A stretch of DNA of 64,000 nt, from assembly GCA_026686845.1 (NCBI GenBank), contig JAIVEN010000007.1:30873001-30937000 (forward strand), in the 5' to 3' direction. The stretch is from Adenanthera pavonina. Taxonomy: Eukaryota > Streptophyta > Magnoliopsida > Fabales > Fabaceae. The position numbers and the translations under genes are program-made. The notes beneath the pieces are model-generated. The model made no database searches and was not told the DNA's origin. It saw nothing but the letters and a program-made list of their open reading frames with translations. Below, one piece after another: positions 61,451-64,000 of the stretch (positions within the stretch are counted from its first letter, which is position 1; each line of letters starts with the position of its first letter).

Positions 61451-62318
61451 TTAATTATGTGAAATTAAGAAAGTATTTATCTTTAAATGAAATGAGCTTA
61501 AACAATCAAAGGGTTCATTTTATTTTTTTAATCAAACAATTAGTAAATGATGATTATATATAATGTATGTGTAATTAGACTTTTGTTGCAAAATTACAAA
61601 AATATTATTAATTCGTTTTCAAAGATAAAATACTGGACTTTTTCTAATTAGGCGATTCTAATTTCAATGCCATCAAAGAAATGTGTCCGTAAGAGTCTAC
61701 TATCAAACACGTTTTCCCACAAAGAATGGATCCTAAAAGGCTCTAAATTTCCAACATAGTGAAAAAGAGAGGCTCCATAGATTGACAATAAAGCTTTAAT
61801 CATTGCTTGACTTGAAGTTAATTAAGAAAAGTGAAACACGATTAAGTTACTTTTAACTTTCTTTCATTTAATTTATAGTAAATTATTGGTCAGCAAATAA
61901 TAATAATAATCTATTGCATAAAATTCAAGTTAATTAGAAGCTGCATTGTTTTTTTTTCTTTTGTCAATTGAATTTATAAAACTGGACAAAATTACTTAAT
62001 ATGTGTAGTTGTTCAAATTTCCAGTCTCGTAACTCATATATCAACATACACTCACTTCTTATAGACATGGGACTTACATGCCTTTAGCTTTTAGTGAAAG
62101 CCTTTAAGCATGCAAAGACTGCTCCCATTCTGGTTTTTTTACTTGTACAAGTTTCTATTTTTCCCTTTGCCAATTAGATTTATGGGATTGAATAAAACCA
62201 CCTAATGCTGGAGGTAATAAAAAACCCTACCTCTTAATCTATATACCCACACACATTCACTTTTCATCGATGTAAGGCTTAAGAGCCTCATTTTCTTGGT
62301 GAGACTCCTGAAAGCTGC
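61451..62318. other. AT-rich spacer
   Basis: Nothing recognisable beyond short AT-rich frames and simple repeats. Confidence 0.5.
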
Positions 62319-63037
62319 ATTGTTCATCTCCTTATAAATAATGAGACTTCCACTAATTTATATTCATTGTTGTCAAAATCAAACCAGATCGAACTAGCTA
62401 TTTGACCAATCGAACCAGGAACCGATACCTAATCCAGTCTGGTTAAGAAACATAACTGCCACTATTCAGAACCGGTAATAACTGATCAAAAATAGATGAA
62501 ACTGGTTTTGGACTTGTAGAACCGATTTTGAATCGGTTTGAACAGGTCTTATATTTTTTTTTCAAATTTTTTTAAAATAATTTTTTTTGTTTTTAAGGTA
62601 AAATAATATCTTTTTTATTACAAAATATTTTTTTACATATTATAATATTATATAAACATTATTATGATATATAACTATTAAAAATTATATATTTACTCAA
62701 TAAATTAATTATTAATTTATTATTTTGAACTCAAAATATGATTATAGATGAATATTAACTTATTTAGATTTAAATATTAAGTTATGAAACTTATTAATAA
62801 TTTGTTTGTGATGAATAATAAATTAATAATTTAATATTATTTAGTTTGAGACTTTAATTAAGTTATAAAATGTTTAAATTTACATTATTTATTTTAAATT
62901 TATTATTTTAATTATTACCAATCTGATCTTGGTTAAATCATTGAACCTTGAATTAGTACCTTGTCCGATTCGGTTCTGACAACATTATTTATATTGTTCA
63001 TCTCCTTATAAATAATGATGCTTCCACTAATTTATAT
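62319..63037. mobile_element. TIR element flanked by 45-bp direct repeats
   Basis: Direct repeats at 62319-62363 and 62993-63037 (attgttcatctcc ... actaatttatat, 2 mismatches in 45). Between them lies a segment with inverted ends: TTGTCAAAATCAAACC at 62370 and, in reverse complement from 62982, TTGTCAGAACCGAATC. The ends resemble hAT-type MITE termini. The long direct repeats are far larger than any transposase target duplication, so a second duplication event is likely. Confidence 0.6.
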
Positions 63038-64000
63038 ATAATATTTTAACTTTATATTGATATTGATTAGTTTATTTTTTCTTTTTTATTTTATGGAAGA
63101 TTATATATAAGAAATTAAATTAAATTTTATAATTTGAAGTTGAAAAATCTTAAAATAATTTACATTCCTTATCTTCGAATGTGGGCCCTAGAGTTTGGTG
63201 ATGCATACGTTAAATGCACAAGACTCTTTCTTTTTAGCCGCCTAGCGTCGCTCTGGCTGCCATTTTCGTTTCGGGCAGTCATTTCTTAACACTTTTACCA
63301 TTCACGTTCAAACCATGCGCATGTCTGTTTTCACTTTTAAAAACCCGTTTCGAGCTTTAAATCAAGTTTTTCATTTTTATTTCTGTTTGGGTGTCAAAAA
63401 ATGATTATATTGCCACCATGAATTTCGCTGTAAACGGACTTCGGGGAGAAGTATATAGGTTGATGTTTTTTCGTTCTCTTTTTTATTTTTACCTATATAT
63501 ATTTTAAAGCAAGATAAAAATAAATCAATAAAAATGAAAAAAAATAAAAAAAATTAGGAAATTAAAATTTCCATAAAATTTATTCTATCTATTGACCAAA
63601 ATGTCCCTTCAAAATTTTAACTTTTATAGATCATGACCTGTAAGAAAATATTATATCAGATATATTATGTTCTCAATTAAATAAATGTAGATTAAATTTT
63701 AGTCCAAGTAAATTAAATTAATCATGAGATAGAGTTTAAGCTCAATTTAAAGAAAAATTATAAGTTTTGTCAAAACCAATTTTCAAATAAATCATCCAAA
63801 CATAAATACGTTTGTCCAAAATTAATTTTTATCATAACTACGTTACAAAACCAATTCTGCCAAAACTCATTTTCAACGAACTAAAAACCAAACGGGCCCT
63901 AACTTGATAATTTTTTTTCCCAAATTTCCATTTCAATAAAAATTCATATACTTTCAAAATAAATAAAAAATCCAACATTAAAAAAATGAGAGAGAGAAAA
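63038..64000. other. Spacer to the end of the window
   Basis: A G+C-richer patch at about 63180-63450 (ccgcctagcgtcgctctggc) without an ORF. The string accaaacgggccctaac at about 63885-63901 looks like one end of a hAT MITE whose partner end was not found. No gene supported. Confidence 0.4.

Noticed and set aside
1..64000. CRISPR arrays, rRNA or tRNA genes, operons, phage or viral genes
   Set aside because: No regularly spaced repeat array, no rRNA or recognised tRNA sequence, and a clearly eukaryotic intron-rich structure. A systematic tRNA or miRNA scan could not be run.

Overview
The window is nuclear DNA of a flowering plant, most likely a rosid eudicot. It is strongly AT-rich, its genes are split into many small exons with standard plant splice sites, its (TA)n tracts and Stowaway/hAT-type MITEs are typical of plants, and the encoded proteins look like direct counterparts of Arabidopsis proteins. 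The species cannot be named from the sequence alone.

Layout. 813-5600 (+): an EMSY-LIKE (EML) chromatin protein, 10 coding exons, 437 aa. 8428-12462 (-): a SANT/MYB-like plus bromodomain nuclear protein, 3 coding exons, 690 aa. 12.5-26.0 kb: a gene-poor stretch with hAT-like elements, a Stowaway MITE and a 256-bp tandem repeat. 26002-30448 (+): protein N-terminal asparagine amidohydrolase (NTAN1), 9 coding exons, 343 aa, with one apparent GC-AG intron. 31.1-37.95 kb: a segmental tandem duplication carrying two copies of a small Cys/His-rich gene (frames damaged in both) and a truncated pseudogene copy of the next gene. 39692-43492 (+): a probable LIN37-like (DREAM complex) protein, 7 coding exons, 352 aa. 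43.5-54.7 kb: gene-poor and rich in microsatellites. 54769-56236 (-): a class II HD-Zip transcription factor, very close to HAT14, 4 coding exons, 379 aa. 56.3-64 kb: no gene seen; it holds a cluster of Stowaway MITEs (one apparently nested in another) and a TIR element flanked by 45-bp direct repeats.

All exon boundaries were worked out by hand from reading frame, GT/AG sites and recalled family alignments. Every junction in the five intact genes keeps phase, which is strong internal support.

How the genes fit together. Four of the five intact genes encode nuclear or chromatin regulators (EML, SANT-bromodomain, LIN37-like, HD-Zip II). NTAN1 feeds the Arg/N-degron pathway. They do not form an operon-like unit. 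The order EML - bromodomain - NTAN1 matches, from memory, neighbouring Arabidopsis loci At2g44440-44430-44420, while HAT14 and EML2 are close together on Arabidopsis chromosome 5, so the window looks like an ancestral block that was split in Arabidopsis. I saw no radically new system. The most unusual structures are the duplicated Cys/His-rich locus with a palindrome around its TATA box, the LIN37-like pseudogene fragment, and a transposon whose empty site survives in the paralogous segment.
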